A stretch of 51,890 nucleotides of DNA from Desulfovibrio aminophilus. Its GTDB lineage: Bacteria; Desulfobacterota; Desulfovibrionia; Desulfovibrionales; Desulfovibrionaceae. The DNA lies in assembly GCF_023660105.1 (NCBI RefSeq), contig NZ_JAMHGA010000005.1, positions 1 through 51,890 of the forward strand, written 5' to 3'. The stretch's first letter is position 1. The number at the start of each line of letters is the position of its first letter. The notes below the pieces were generated by a model that saw only the letters and a program-made list of their open reading frames with translations, made no database searches and was not told where the DNA came from. Below, piece by piece: positions 24,295-33,872 of this stretch. A program made the position numbers and the translations under genes.

Positions 24295-26610
24295 ATGTTC
24301 CGCAAAAGTCTCGCCTCCGTCTTCATCGCTTCCGTGGCCTTGGCCCTGGTTCTGACAATGTCCGCCATCATCCTCTACGTCACCGACTCCTCCTACCACA
24401 TGGCCTTGAGCCTGGAGGAACAGGCCATGCGCCAGTCGGCGGCATCCGCCCGCGACGCCCTGGGCCTCTATGTGGAAAACGCCAAGGGCATGATCCAGTC
24501 CCTGTCCGGTCAGCGCCTCGTGCGCGAGGCCTTCTCCGGCGACACGGCCCCGGCCCGGAAGCGCATCGCCGAAACCCTGCGCGCCAACCCCGGCGTCTGG
24601 AGCATCATCGTCTTCGACGACAAGGGGCTGGTCATCGCCGGAGCCAACGCCGACGGCCAGGAACTCACCGGCCAGAGCCGCGCCGACCGCGGCTACTACC
24701 AGGCCGTCATGTCCGGCCAGGACCTCTTCCTGGGCAAGACCATCCTCGCGGCCAAGAGCGGCGGCGGCGACATCCACATCCTCACGGCGGTCAAGGCCGT
24801 CCACGACGAGTCCGGCAAGGTGATCGGCGGGATCGGCATCTTCCCCCGCTGGGAGGCCTTCACCAAGGTCTTCATCGACCCCGTGCGCTTCGGCGAGCAC
24901 GGCTACGGCTTCATGCTCGACTCCAAGGGCGCGTTCATAGCCCATGCCGTGGACAAGAGTCTCATGCTCAGCGACGCCTCGGGCCAGGAATTCGCCAGAA
25001 AGGCCCTGGCCACGAAGTCCGGCAGCTTCTTCTATGACTGGAAGGGCGCGCGCAAGTATCTGGCCCTGGAGACCGATCCGGTCACAGGCTGGACCATCTG
25101 CATGAGCGCCTACGCCTCCGAACTGACCGAGACCGCCTCGGCCCAGCGCAACATGCTCATGGGCATCGGCGCGGCGGCCGCGCTCCTGCTCACCGCCATC
25201 ATCTTCCTCATCATGAACCGCCTCGTGGTCCGGCCGATCCACGCCATCGAGGCCTTCACCTCGGCCATCGCCAAGGGCGACTTCTCGGCCGTCCCGCCCA
25301 CGGGCTTCCGCTTCGAGTTCAGCCACCTGGCCGAGAACATCCGGGCCATGGTGGCGGAACTGAAGAACAAGCTCGGCTTCGCCCAGGGCGTGCTGGACGG
25401 CTTCGTCCTGCCCTGCGCCGTGGCGGGCACGGACAACCGCCTCACCTTCGTCAACCCCCGCCTCATGGAGGCATTCGAGAAGCGCGGCCAGCCCCGGGAG
25501 GTTCTGGGCCAAATCTCGGGCCAGTTCCTGTTCAACGACCCGAGCCACGACACCTACCTTCACAAATCCATGCGCGAACTGCGCACCGTGGCCGGCGAGG
25601 TGGAGTACGACCTGCCCTCCGGCGCGCACAAGATCTTCAACGTGACCGCCCATCCCATCAAGGACATGGACGGCGAACTCATCGGTTCGCTGGCCGTGTG
25701 GTTCGACCTCACCGAACTGCGCGCCCAGCAACGGCGCATCGCGGACCAGAACGCCCGCATCGCCAAGGCCGCCGAGTCGGCCAACCAGATATCCGACCAG
25801 GTGGCCTCGGCCTCCGAGGAACTCTCGGCCCAGATCGAACAATCCAGCCGGGGCTCCGAGGAACAGCGCTCGCGCACCGGCGAGGCCGCCGCGGCCATGG
25901 AGGAGATGAACGCCACGGTCATGGAGGTGGCCCAAAGCGCCTCCCATGCCGCGGGACTGGCCGACACCGCCCGCGGCAAGGCCCAGGAGGGCGAACGCCT
26001 GGTGGGCGAGGTGGTGACCACCATCACCCGCGTCAACGAACAGGCCGAAACCCTCAAGGCCGACATGACCGAACTGGGCAGGCAGGCCGAGGGCATCGGC
26101 CGGATCATGAACGTGATCACCGACATCGCGGACCAGACCAACCTCCTGGCCCTGAACGCCGCCATCGAGGCCGCCCGCGCGGGCGAGGCCGGACGCGGCT
26201 TCGCGGTCGTGGCCGACGAGGTCCGCAAGCTGGCCGAAAAGACCATGACCGCCACCAAGGAAGTCGGCGACTACATCCAGGCCGTGCAGGAAAGCGCGCG
26301 CAAGAACATCCAGGGCACCGAGGCCACCACCCAGGCCATCCTGGCGGGCACCGAAACCGCCGAGAAATCCGGCGCGGCCCTGCGCGAAATCGTGGACATG
26401 GTGGAAAAGACCGCCGACCAGGTGCGCTCCATCGCCACGGCCAGCGAACAACAGTCCGCGGCCAGCGAACAGATCAGCCGCTCCACCGAGGAAATCAACC
26501 GCATCGCCTCGGAAACCGCCGAGGCCATGACCCAGTCCGCCCAGGCCGTGTCCGACCTGGCCCGGCTGGCCCAAAACCTCAAGACCACCATCGACGACAT
26601 GCGCCAATAG
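24295..26610 (+). CDS. Methyl-accepting chemotaxis protein (dCache-HAMP-PAS)
   Basis: 771 aa. TM1 (about 8-28), periplasmic double-Cache sensor (about 35-275, with [16 protein letters not shown] and [10 protein letters not shown]), TM2 (about 285-305), HAMP, a PAS domain (about 365-475) and a long cytoplasmic signalling coil with the conserved hairpin tip [20 protein letters not shown] and [13 protein letters not shown]. It senses a small ligand outside and possibly a second cue through PAS, and signals to CheA/CheW. AGGGGAAACGC precedes ATG. A stretch of about 95 nt encoding the tip is identical to the receptor gene at 28620. Confidence 0.95.
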   Translation: MFRKSLASVFIASVALALVLTMSAIILYVTDSSYHMALSLEEQAMRQSAASARDALGLYVENAKGMIQSLSGQRLVREAFSGDTAPARKRIAETLRANPGVWSIIVFDDKGLVIAGANADGQELTGQSRADRGYYQAVMSGQDLFLGKTILAAKSGGGDIHILTAVKAVHDESGKVIGGIGIFPRWEAFTKVFIDPVRFGEHGYGFMLDSKGAFIAHAVDKSLMLSDASGQEFARKALATKSGSFFYDWKGARKYLALETDPVTGWTICMSAYASELTETASAQRNMLMGIGAAAALLLTAIIFLIMNRLVVRPIHAIEAFTSAIAKGDFSAVPPTGFRFEFSHLAENIRAMVAELKNKLGFAQGVLDGFVLPCAVAGTDNRLTFVNPRLMEAFEKRGQPREVLGQISGQFLFNDPSHDTYLHKSMRELRTVAGEVEYDLPSGAHKIFNVTAHPIKDMDGELIGSLAVWFDLTELRAQQRRIADQNARIAKAAESANQISDQVASASEELSAQIEQSSRGSEEQRSRTGEAAAAMEEMNATVMEVAQSASHAAGLADTARGKAQEGERLVGEVVTTITRVNEQAETLKADMTELGRQAEGIGRIMNVITDIADQTNLLALNAAIEAARAGEAGRGFAVVADEVRKLAEKTMTATKEVGDYIQAVQESARKNIQGTEATTQAILAGTETAEKSGAALREIVDMVEKTADQVRSIATASEQQSAASEQISRSTEEINRIASETAEAMTQSAQAVSDLARLAQNLKTTIDDMRQ

Positions 26611-26611
26611 G

Positions 26612-26760
26612 CCCCTTCGGGGCGTTCCAGAAAGGCGGGGAGCTTCGCCCCGCAATGGAAGACGGAAAGGCGGGAGACAGATTCCCGCCTTTCTCTTTTT
26701 TCCGCCTTTCCCGGCTTCGCCGGTTCACGGAACAGCCAAGAGGCTCCCATCCCCTGCCGC
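26612..26760 (+). repeat. R1 copies downstream of the dCache receptor gene
   Basis: CCCCTTCGGGG-type stem immediately after the TAG stop, then CCAGAAAGGCGGGGAG. A further arm CCGGCTTCGCCGGTTCACGG with AACAGCCAAGAGGCTCCC is at about 26710. Confidence 0.75.
26666..26702 (+). terminator. Intrinsic terminator of the dCache receptor gene
   Basis: AAAGGCGGGA, a 7-nt loop, then TCCCGCCTTT followed by CTCTTTTTT. It is built from R1-like sequence. Confidence 0.9.
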
Positions 26761-26779
26761 CCCTGCCCCCCCGCCGCAC

Positions 26780-27013
26780 GCGACAGGCGGGCGCGAGGCG
26801 TGTTTTCACGAGCCAGGCAGGGGCATGGCAAGCTCGGCCCGGAGGCCTCACACGACATTCACCGAGGCCCGTCACCCTTTTGCAGGACGGCAAAAGGGGA
26901 CCGCCGGTTCCTCCGGCGGCCCGGAGGGCGGGCCACAGGACGTGGCCCGTCACCCTGCATCGGGAGTGAACCGCCCCTTGCCTTGTCGTGAAAATACCCG
27001 AGGGGCCGCCCCA
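26780..27013. mobile_element. R2 element copy 3, larger
   Basis: The same ends as copy 1 (GCGAGGCGTGTTTTCACGAG on the left; CTTGTCGTGAAAATACCCGA on the right) enclose about 235 bp, with an extra inner segment holding a CCGCCGG/CCGGCGG hairpin. Part of the left interior (GGCAAGCTCGGCCC) matches copy 2 and the right interior (CCCTGCATCGGGAGTGAACC) matches copy 1. The 530-bp interval 26611-27139 contains only repeats and the terminator. Confidence 0.6.
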
Positions 27014-27027
27014 CCTCTCGCGGAGCA

Positions 27028-27175
27028 TCCCCCGGCTTCGCCGGTTCATGGGACGGCCAAGAGGCTTTCAGCTCTCCGCCTTTCTGGAAACCGGCGCCGC
27101 CTTCGGCGGTTCATGGAAAACCAAAGAGGCTCTCGTCTCTCAGCTTTTCTGAAACGGGGCGCAGCCCCCCAGCAG
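27028..27175. repeat. R1 copies at the 3' end of the sirtuin gene
   Basis: CCGGCTTCGCCGG and CCGCCTTCGGCGG stems with GGTTCATGGAAAACCAAAGAGGCTC; the right arm TTTTCTGAAACGGGGC encodes, on the minus strand, the last sirtuin codons (APFQKS). Confidence 0.8.
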
Positions 27176-27910
27176 TTCCGCCAAGGCCGCCAGGGTCTCG
27201 GCGGCCGGGCCCTGGAGAAAGATGTCCGTGACCGCGTCCGTGAAGTGCGAGGGCCGGACGTTGATCTCCACGATGGTCGCGCCGTGGCGGCGGGCCTCCT
27301 GGGGGATGTAGGCCGCCGGGTAGACCTCGCCCGTGCTGCCCACCACGAGGCAGCACTTGCTGAACCGCGCCAGGGAGAGCGAGGCCTCCTGCACCTCGGC
27401 CGGAATGGCCTCGCCGAAGAAGATGAAGTCCGGCTTGAGCAGCCCGCCGCAGGCCGGGCAGCGCGGGGGCAGGTCCTCCAGGCTCACCGCGCCCAGGGCC
27501 GGGGTCCGGCCGCACTCCAGGCAGCGCAGCCGCCGCATGTTGCCGTGGAACTCGTAGACCACGCGGCTCCCGGCGGCCTGGTGCAGGCCGTCGATGTTCT
27601 GGGTCACGATCCCGGACAGCCGCCCGGCGCGCTCCAGCCGCGAGAGGGCCTCGTGGCCCGCGTTGGGCGCGGCCCGGCCCAGGGTGTCGAAGAAGACCTG
27701 CTTGATGATCCGCCAGGATTCCAGCGGACGGGCGCGGAAGGCGTCGATTTCGAACAGGGAGGGGTCGAGCGTGGTCCACAGGCCGCCCGGGCCCCGGAAC
27801 GGCGGAATGCCGCTCTGCACGGACATGCCCGCGCCGGTGAAGGCCATGGGGTGGCTGCCGCGCAGGGCCTCGGCGGCTTCGAGAAGGCGATGGCGCTCGG
27901 GCAGGGACAT
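27140..27910 (-). CDS. cobB: Sirtuin NAD-dependent deacylase
   Basis: About 256 aa. Sirtuin motifs: [17 protein letters not shown] (NAD binding), [12 protein letters not shown], the catalytic His in [12 protein letters not shown], a CxxC-CxxC zinc site (CLECG and CPACG), and [12 protein letters not shown]. It removes acyl groups from lysines using NAD. The start ATG 27910 has GGGGGAGGAAAC upstream. It lies 75 bp downstream of trxC on the same strand, probably co-transcribed. The GNAT-deacetylase fusion at 35459 is a second lysine-acylation enzyme in the window. Confidence 0.93.
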   Translation of the reverse strand: MSLPERHRLLEAAEALRGSHPMAFTGAGMSVQSGIPPFRGPGGLWTTLDPSLFEIDAFRARPLESWRIIKQVFFDTLGRAAPNAGHEALSRLERAGRLSGIVTQNIDGLHQAAGSRVVYEFHGNMRRLRCLECGRTPALGAVSLEDLPPRCPACGGLLKPDFIFFGEAIPAEVQEASLSLARFSKCCLVVGSTGEVYPAAYIPQEARRHGATIVEINVRPSHFTDAVTDIFLQGPAAETLAALAELLGGCAPFQKS

Positions 27911-27985
27911 GTTTCCTCCCCCGGGCCGCGGGTCGCGGCCCCTGGCCCGGGCATAGCACCCCCGGACCCGGGCCCGCAACACGCC

Positions 27986-28414
27986 TCAGCGCAGGGCCGA
28001 ACGGGTCCAGGTCACGATGTCCCCGGCGCGCATGGCCCCGGACTGCCGGGCCGCCTCGCGGCCGTCGCGGAACAGGATCAACGTGGGAATGGACTGCACG
28101 CCGAAACGCGCGCCCAGGGCCTGCTGTTCCTCGGTGTTCACCTTGCCGAGGCGCACGGACGGGCCCAGCAGCCCGGCGGCCTGCTCGAAGGCCGGGCCCA
28201 TCATGCGGCAGGGGCCGCACCACGGGGCCCAGAAATCCACCAGCAGGGGCAGGGCGTCGCGGGTCAGCAAGCGTTCCAGGAACGCGGCGTCCAGGTGCAG
28301 GGGGGCGTGGCCCCCGGCCAGGGGCAGGCCGCACTTGCCGCACACGGCCCGCTCCAGACGTTGCGGGTCCGCGCGGTTCACCGCCGAACAGGAGGGACAG
28401 ACGAGGGTGTTCAT
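27986..28414 (-). CDS. trxC: Thioredoxin 2 (zinc-finger thioredoxin)
   Basis: 142 aa. An N-terminal zinc ribbon ([13 protein letters not shown]...CGKCG) precedes a thioredoxin domain with the active site WCGPC, cis-Pro in SIPTLILF, and [13 protein letters not shown]. This is the TrxC architecture; in E. coli TrxC is oxidative-stress-responsive and cytoplasmic. ATG 28414 gives the usual family length; an upstream ATG at 28426 is possible. Followed by the sirtuin gene. Confidence 0.95.
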   Translation of the reverse strand: MNTLVCPSCSAVNRADPQRLERAVCGKCGLPLAGGHAPLHLDAAFLERLLTRDALPLLVDFWAPWCGPCRMMGPAFEQAAGLLGPSVRLGKVNTEEQQALGARFGVQSIPTLILFRDGREAARQSGAMRAGDIVTWTRSALR

Positions 28415-28448
28415 GCCCCCGAACATAACCACCCCGTTCCCAAAGACA

Positions 28449-28518
28449 AGCCGCCTTCGGCGGTTCATGGAAAGGCCGAGAGGCTCCCGGTTTTCTGAAA
28501 CGGGCCGAAGGCCCGGCC
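28449..28518 (+). repeat. R1 hairpin repeat upstream of trxC
   Basis: CCGCCTTCGGCGG stem, TTCATGGAAAGGCCGAGAGGCTCCC and right arm TTTTCTGAAACGGGCCGAAGGCC: one of the most complete single copies. It sits between the divergent trxC and chemoreceptor genes, so it is not at a 3' end here. Confidence 0.85.
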
Positions 28519-28619
28519 GCGCGTTATTATCATCCCTCCGCAGCCAAACAACGTGGACGGCAAACCCTTTTTCAGGGTATGCTCCATTCTCTCCACAACA
28601 ACCCAATGGAGCGCCGCAT

Positions 28620-30773
28620 ATGCTGAACAACCTCAAGATGCGCTGGAAAATACTCCTGCCGGTCTGCCTGGCGGTGATCGTGGTCTTCGCCGCGACCATC
28701 TTCCTCATCCATCGCAAGCTGCGGCAGACCTCCGAGGCGGACATCGCCCTCCTGGGCCAGGAAATGAGCCTGCGCCACGGCAACGCCGTGGGCCGCGAAC
28801 TGGATTCCGTCATGAGCCTGGCCGAGGGCCTGGCCCAGATGCTCGCCGGGGCCAAGACCTCCGGCGGCGTGGACCGCGCGGCCCTGGAGGCCATGCTCAA
28901 ACCCGTGCTGGAAGACTCGCCCGACCTCTTCGGCGTCTGGACCACCTGGGAGCCCGACGCCTTCGACGGCAAGGACGCCGAGTACGCGGGCAAGGACGCC
29001 TTCCACGACGCCACCGGACGGCTCATCCCCTACTGGTACCGCGAAGGCGCCAAGATCACCGGCGGCGTGACCACCACCTACGAAGGCCCCTCCCCAGGCT
29101 CGGACTGGTACCAGAAGCCCCTGCGCGGCAGGAAGCCCTACGCCACTCCGCCCACGGCCTACGACGTGGGCGGCAAGTCCATCATGCTCGTGAGCTTCGG
29201 CGTGCCGGTCATGGTGGACGGCAAGGCCCTGGGCGTGGCGGGCGTGGACCTCTCCCTGGAAAAAATGGCCGACATGGCCTCGGCCATCAAGATCTTCGAA
29301 ACCGGCTACGGCTATCTCCTGGCCGGTGACGGCATGGTCGTGGCCCATCCCAGGCGCGAACTCATCGGCAAGGCCGCCGAGGAGGCCGCGGGCAAGGCCA
29401 ACGCGGCCGAAGTCCTGGCGGCGGTAAAGGCCGGACGGCCGTACAGCTTCCGCCAGCAGACCCCGGCCGGGGTCATGCTCAACGTGCTCACGCCCATCCG
29501 CATCGGCGACACGGACACCGCCTGGAGCTTCGGCGTGACCATTCCCGAGGCCCGCGTCATGGAAAACGCCGACGCCCTCACCCGCCTGCTCCTGATCCTC
29601 GGCGTGGGCGGCGTGCTCTTCGTCATCCTGGCCGTGTTCCTCATCTCCCGCGCCATAGTGAACCCGGTCAACACCCTCGTTGCCGGGGCCGAGGCCGTGG
29701 CCAAGGGCGACCTGGACCGCGACATCGGCGTGCGCCAGAAGGACGAGATCGGCATCCTGGCCGAGGCCTTCCGCAAGATGGTCGCCGGACTCAAGGACAT
29801 GATCGAGACGGCCAACACCAAGACCCGCGAGGCCGAGGAAATGACCCGCAAGGCCCGCGTCGCGGCCGACGAGGCCGAGGCCGCCCGCCGCCAGGCCGAG
29901 CAGGCCAAGCGCGAGGGCATGCTCGACGCGGCCCGGCGCATCGAGGCCATCGTGGAACGCGTGACCTCGGCCTCCGAGGAGCTGGCCGCCCAGATCGAGG
30001 AGTCCAGCCGGGGCACCGAGAACCAGCGCGAACGCACCTCCGAGTCCGCCACGGCCATGGAACAGATGAACGCCTCGGTCATGGAGGTGGCCCGCAACGC
30101 CTCCGAGGCCGCCGGAGACGCGGACAGCGCCCGCGACGAGGCCCAGCGCGGCGCGGACGTGGTGAACAACGTCATCGCGGCCATCAACGAGGTCCAGACC
30201 CAGGCCCAGCGCATGCACGAAAGCCTCGGCGTCCTGGGCGAACAGGCCGAGGGCATCGGCCGGATCATGAACGTGATCACCGACATCGCGGACCAGACCA
30301 ACCTCCTGGCCCTGAACGCCGCCATCGAGGCCGCCCGAGCGGGCGACGCCGGACGCGGCTTCGCCGTGGTCGCCGACGAGGTCCGCAAGCTGGCCGAGAA
30401 GACCATGACCGCCACCAAGGAAGTGGGCGAGGCCGTGTCCGGCATCCAGACAGGCACCCATCAGAACATCAAGAGCATGGAAGCCTCCGGCGAAGCCGTG
30501 GACAAGAGCACCGGGCTGGCCGGAGAGGCGGGCAAGGCCCTGGGCAACATCGTGGGCCGCATCGAATCCACCGCCGACAAGGTCCGGGCCATCGCCACGG
30601 CCTCCGAGGAACAGTCCGCGGCCAGCGAACAGATCAGCCGGGGCACCGAGGAGGTCAACCGCATCGCGGCCGAGACCGCCCAGGCCATGAACCAGTCCGC
30701 CCAGGCAGTGGCCGAACTGGCCTCCATGGCCCAGGAACTCCAGCGCCTCGTGGACCAGATGAAAAACGCCTAG
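28620..30773 (+). CDS. Methyl-accepting chemotaxis protein (dCache-HAMP)
   Basis: About 717 aa. TM1 (about 10-30), a periplasmic Cache sensor (about 35-310; [38 protein letters not shown] and [12 protein letters not shown] are typical of ligand-binding Cache domains), TM2 (about 320-345), HAMP, a heptad-rich linker, and the signalling domain with [20 protein letters not shown]. No cytoplasmic PAS, unlike the neighbouring receptor. GGAG precedes ATG by 8 nt. An R1-derived region and a strong terminator follow. Confidence 0.95.
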   Translation: MLNNLKMRWKILLPVCLAVIVVFAATIFLIHRKLRQTSEADIALLGQEMSLRHGNAVGRELDSVMSLAEGLAQMLAGAKTSGGVDRAALEAMLKPVLEDSPDLFGVWTTWEPDAFDGKDAEYAGKDAFHDATGRLIPYWYREGAKITGGVTTTYEGPSPGSDWYQKPLRGRKPYATPPTAYDVGGKSIMLVSFGVPVMVDGKALGVAGVDLSLEKMADMASAIKIFETGYGYLLAGDGMVVAHPRRELIGKAAEEAAGKANAAEVLAAVKAGRPYSFRQQTPAGVMLNVLTPIRIGDTDTAWSFGVTIPEARVMENADALTRLLLILGVGGVLFVILAVFLISRAIVNPVNTLVAGAEAVAKGDLDRDIGVRQKDEIGILAEAFRKMVAGLKDMIETANTKTREAEEMTRKARVAADEAEAARRQAEQAKREGMLDAARRIEAIVERVTSASEELAAQIEESSRGTENQRERTSESATAMEQMNASVMEVARNASEAAGDADSARDEAQRGADVVNNVIAAINEVQTQAQRMHESLGVLGEQAEGIGRIMNVITDIADQTNLLALNAAIEAARAGDAGRGFAVVADEVRKLAEKTMTATKEVGEAVSGIQTGTHQNIKSMEASGEAVDKSTGLAGEAGKALGNIVGRIESTADKVRAIATASEEQSAASEQISRGTEEVNRIAAETAQAMNQSAQAVAELASMAQELQRLVDQMKNA

Positions 30774-30950
30774 CCGGCTGCGCCGGTCTTCAGAAGACAC
30801 AAGGCGGGGGCCTTCGACCCGCGATGGAAAACCAAAAAGGCGGGAGAGCATCTCCCGCCTTTTTTCGTGCCCGCGCCGGGCCATGGAAAGGCGGCGAGCC
30901 GGGCGCCTCTTCGGCCTTCCCAGAGTCCGGCGAAGTCGGCGGCGGAGCCG
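30774..30950 (+). repeat. R1 copies around the chemoreceptor terminator
   Basis: CCGGCTGCGCCGG stem starting right at the stop codon, then TCTTCAGAAGACACAAGGCGG; a further decayed unit at about 30872-30950 (CATGGAAAGGCGGCGAGCCG, AGAGTCCGGCGAAGTCGG). Confidence 0.7.
30834..30866 (+). terminator. Intrinsic terminator of the second receptor gene
   Basis: AAAAAGGCGGGAGA, a short loop, TCTCCCGCCTTTTTT. It has nearly the same design as the terminator at 26666. Confidence 0.92.
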
Positions 30951-31024
30951 GTGGCGCGCCCGGCGCGGGCATGGTATGCTGACGTCATCCTTCCATTCCA
31001 ATCGCTTTCGAGAGGAGGCCGCGC

Positions 31025-31480
31025 ATGGGCAAAATCGAATGGAACGACACGCTGCGCATGGACGTCGAGCCCATCGACTCGCAGCACAAGGAACTCATCC
31101 GCATCGCCAACGGGCTCATCAACGCCGTTTCCCTGGGCCGGGACACGCGGACCCTGGAGAACGTCATCCGCAGACTGCGCGAGTACACGGTCTTCCACTT
31201 CCACGAGGAAGAGGCGCTCATGGAGCGGCTGCGCTACGAACACCGCGCCGAACACGCCCTCGAACACATTCGCCTGAAGGAGAACGTCAAGCAGTGCCCG
31301 CGGCTCATCTACAAGAAGGAAGAGCTGACCCCCGAGGCGGTGCTCGACTTCATGAAGCATTGGCTCCTGCACCACATCCTGGAGTCCGACCTCCAGTTCG
31401 CCCGCTTCGTCCATCGGAGGCGGCAGCAAGGGCTCCAGGACGCGGCCCCCGGCTCCGCCGCCGCCTCCGGCGGTTCATAG
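31025..31480 (+). CDS. Bacteriohemerythrin
   Basis: 151 aa. The diiron ligand pattern of hemerythrins is visible: His in IDSQHKEL, HFHEEEALM (HxxxE), HRAEHALEH, and LLHHILESD (HxxxxD). It binds O2 reversibly and in anaerobes is thought to deliver or scavenge oxygen. GGAGG precedes ATG by 6 nt. The final residues SAAASGGS and the TAG stop come from an R1 repeat (GCCGCCTCCGGCGGTTCATA), shared with the convergent hydrolase gene, which overlaps by 6 nt. Confidence 0.93.
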   Translation: MGKIEWNDTLRMDVEPIDSQHKELIRIANGLINAVSLGRDTRTLENVIRRLREYTVFHFHEEEALMERLRYEHRAEHALEHIRLKENVKQCPRLIYKKEELTPEAVLDFMKHWLLHHILESDLQFARFVHRRRQQGLQDAAPGSAAASGGS

Positions 31481-31515
31481 AAAGGCCGAGAGGCTTCCGG
31501 CCTCCCCCCTTTCCA
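31449..31515. repeat. R1 repeat shared by two convergent gene ends
   Basis: One R1 unit supplies the stop codons of both the hemerythrin gene (plus, TCATAG) and the hydrolase gene (minus, CTATGA): the tract GGTTCATAGAAAGGC reads as a stop in both directions. Confidence 0.85.
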
Positions 31516-32068
31516 GCACCTTCCGCAGCCTCGCGGAGGCCCGGGGCGAGAAGTTCACGGACAGGGGGTTCAGGAACCCGTGCAGCCAGGGCGTGCGCAG
31601 CACGCGCACGTTGGGGCGGCCCCGCAGGGAGCGGGCCAGGGCCCGCACGTCGAAGGACGGCTCGCTCCGGGGAAACACGAGCAGGGTTTCCCGCCTGGGC
31701 GCGAGGTCCGGGTAGTCGCGGATGCGCGAGCCGTAGAAACAGACCGCCCGGCCCGGGCCCGGAATCTCGGCCGCCACGCGCCAGACGGCCGCCGCGCCCA
31801 CGCTGAAGCCCACCAGATCCACCGGCCCGGCAACACCCGCCACGGCCTCGCGGAGCAAGTCCGTCAACCGTTCCAGCCCGCACTCGGCCTGGAACGCGGC
31901 ATGGGCCTCGGCCTCGTCCGCGAAGGACCGCAACGATCCGCAATAGGGGTCCACGATGAGCGGCGCGGCGTCCCGCGCGAACCAGGACGCGCATTCCTCC
32001 AGATGCGGCGTGCGGCCGAATATATCCGCAACGACCACCACCGACTTCGGCGGTTCATGGAAAGGCAT
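31475..32068 (-). CDS. Alpha/beta hydrolase, dienelactone-hydrolase-like
   Basis: About 197 aa. VVVVADIFGRTPHL at the N-terminus, the nucleophile elbow VGFSVGAAAVW (Ser in GxSxG), RAVCFYGSRIRDY, and a C-terminal His in TPWLHGFLNPLSVNF define a small dienelactone-hydrolase-type fold. Substrate unknown. The annotated ATG at 32068 lies in an R1 repeat (MPFHEPPKS is repeat-encoded) and lacks a ribosome-binding site; a GTG at about 32041 before VVVADIF may be the ancestral start. The C-terminal SLSAFL is also R1-encoded, so repeats bound the gene on both sides. Confidence 0.78.
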   Translation of the reverse strand: MPFHEPPKSVVVVADIFGRTPHLEECASWFARDAAPLIVDPYCGSLRSFADEAEAHAAFQAECGLERLTDLLREAVAGVAGPVDLVGFSVGAAAVWRVAAEIPGPGRAVCFYGSRIRDYPDLAPRRETLLVFPRSEPSFDVRALARSLRGRPNVRVLRTPWLHGFLNPLSVNFSPRASARLRKVLERGEAGSLSAFL

Positions 32069-32148
32069 GAAGAGGCTCCCGTTTTTGTCAGGCCCTTCGC
32101 GGCGCGGGATTGCACGGGACGAGCGCGCCGGAGGCGCGACGGGCCGTG

Positions 32149-32189
32149 GAAGACCGCGCCGCTATCGGGTCCAGGCCTCAGGCCTGGCG
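32149..32189. repeat. R3 palindromic repeat, copy 2
   Basis: Shares GAAGACCGCGCCGCTATCGG then GTCCAGGCCTCAGGCCTGGC with 15951-15992, again followed by a GC-rich hairpin (here GGGGGGC/GCCCCCC) and an R1 unit (about 32217-32262). Confidence 0.8.
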
Positions 32190-32288
32190 CGGGGTCCGGG
32201 GGGCGCGCAGCCCCCCGGCTTCGCCGCCGCCTTCGGCGGTTTCCAGAAAGACGAAAATCCGCCCGGCCGGGCTTTCGGGTCTGTGTCC

Positions 32289-33461
32289 CTACTTCGTCCC
32301 GCCTTGGCCGAGCTTGCCGAGGTCGATGCGCACGGTTTCGCCGTCGCGGCGCACGGTGAGGACCAGGGGCGCGTCGTCCTTGTGGGCGCGCTGCCCGGCC
32401 TTGTGCAGGTCCATGAGGCTGCGCATCCGCTTGCCCTGGAAGGCCTCCAGCACGTCGCCGGGCCGCAGTCCGGCCAGGTCGGCGCGGGAGCCGCGCTTGA
32501 CCTCGCTGACCGTGACGCCGCCCTGGCCTTCCACCAGGGTCATGCCCATGCGGCTGGTGTAGATGTTCGGACAGTAGAAGAAGGCGTCGGCCGCGCCGGG
32601 CTCGAAGTTCTCCACGCCGCGCCAGGGGGTCAGGCTGACCACGGCCGCGCCCCGGTCCAGGACGTTCAGGCGCTGGGCGATGCCCCAGCCGAAGTCCACG
32701 TGTCCCGCGCCCGCGATGATGAGCACGGGCCGCCTGTACTCGCGGCGCATCCACACGGCCCGGGCGGCCATCTGGGTGTCCCACAGGCTCTGGACCAGGA
32801 AGAAGCGGTCCACCTGCTCGGGGTCCTTGGCGTCCTTGCCTTCGTGGCCGAGCATGACCTCCTTGAGAAAGGCCTCCTGCTCGGCGGGCTGGCGGATGAT
32901 GTAGGCCGGGATCATGCCCTGCTCCTCGTCGGTGAGCGAGTCCAGGCCCTCGCGGGCGACCTTGCGCACGATCTCGGGCGGGGCGTTCAGGGCGGCCACG
33001 GGCAGATGCTTGTCCTTGGCCAGGTGGAACAGGGGTTCGAAGAGCTCGAAGGGGTAGCCCCAGCGCTCATCCCAGTCCAGGCGACCGGGCAGGTCGTCCA
33101 CGCCGAGCCGGCCCTGGTTGAAGGCGTCCAGCACTCCCTGGCGGTCGGCGGCGACCATTTCCAGGCCGATGGCCGGGGGACGCGGTCCCTGGGCCAGGGC
33201 CCAGGTGAGTTGCTGCTGCACGGTGTGGTCACAGGGGTTCTTGTGCCCTTCGCCGATGAGCACGTAGTCCGCGTCGGCGGCCAGGGCCATGACCTGGCCC
33301 AGGCTCAGGCGCGAGCCGTCGCGGGCGATGAATTCGCCGTCCGTGGGCACGAAGGTGACGCCCAGGGGCTTGTGGGTCTGTTTCGCGGCGCAGCCCGCCA
33401 GCAGCGCGAGACAGAAGAGGAAGCCGAGCAGGACGGGGACGCGGGACGATGAGCGGTTCAT
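32289..33461 (-). CDS. ChaN-family lipoprotein with C-terminal PDZ domain
   Basis: 390 aa. Signal peptide with lipobox LLAGC (Cys about 24). A ChaN/Tiki-type domain follows: YVLIGEGHKNPCDH and GLEMVAADRQ near the start, VLIIAGAGHVDFGWGI at the end, with the conserved GExH and GxGH motifs. A PDZ domain occupies about 315-385 (RGSRADLAGLRPGDVLEAFQG). ChaN proteins bind heme or iron cofactors at the outer membrane; the PDZ may recruit a partner or peptide. GGAG lies 7 nt before ATG. A stable hairpin sits in the leader at 33492-33520. Confidence 0.9.
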   Translation of the reverse strand: MNRSSSRVPVLLGFLFCLALLAGCAAKQTHKPLGVTFVPTDGEFIARDGSRLSLGQVMALAADADYVLIGEGHKNPCDHTVQQQLTWALAQGPRPPAIGLEMVAADRQGVLDAFNQGRLGVDDLPGRLDWDERWGYPFELFEPLFHLAKDKHLPVAALNAPPEIVRKVAREGLDSLTDEEQGMIPAYIIRQPAEQEAFLKEVMLGHEGKDAKDPEQVDRFFLVQSLWDTQMAARAVWMRREYRRPVLIIAGAGHVDFGWGIAQRLNVLDRGAAVVSLTPWRGVENFEPGAADAFFYCPNIYTSRMGMTLVEGQGGVTVSEVKRGSRADLAGLRPGDVLEAFQGKRMRSLMDLHKAGQRAHKDDAPLVLTVRRDGETVRIDLGKLGQGGTK

Positions 33462-33491
33462 GATGTTCTCCAGTAGCGGCGTTTCGCCTCC

Positions 33492-33520
33492 GGCCGGAAA
33501 CCGGACCTCCGGTCCCGGCC
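33492..33520 (-). promoter_or_regulatory. Leader hairpin of the ChaN-PDZ gene
   Basis: Outer arms GGCCGG/CCGGCC and inner arms ACCGGA/TCCGGT stack into one nearly perfect hairpin about 30 nt upstream of the start codon. Operator or mRNA structure. The remaining gap to 33872 becomes AT-richer toward the toxin-antitoxin genes and shows no further gene. Confidence 0.5.
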
Positions 33521-33872
33521 GTGAAGAACATCATAATGCCGAAATCCCCGACTGCATACCCCCTTCGATACTTGAAACGGCCGTCAGACAGGCCGTACGG
33601 ACTCCAGCGCATCACGGGCAGCTTCTCATGGCCGGGGCTCCCACGGCACGATTCCGGTCCGGCCAGGTATTACCAAAGGGAATTGCAGGACGAAATTTCC
33701 CCTCGACGATATGGCGTGGAAAACGGCTTGCGCAATTAACATATTGGTTTCATGAAATAAATAAAATTCGGTAACGGACTTGCTTCCAAGCGCACATGAA
33801 TTTACTTCTTCCTGGAAATATGTAAGCTGGAACTTCCAAAGCATGGCGTACGCCAGCGGAGGTCAGCAGAAT

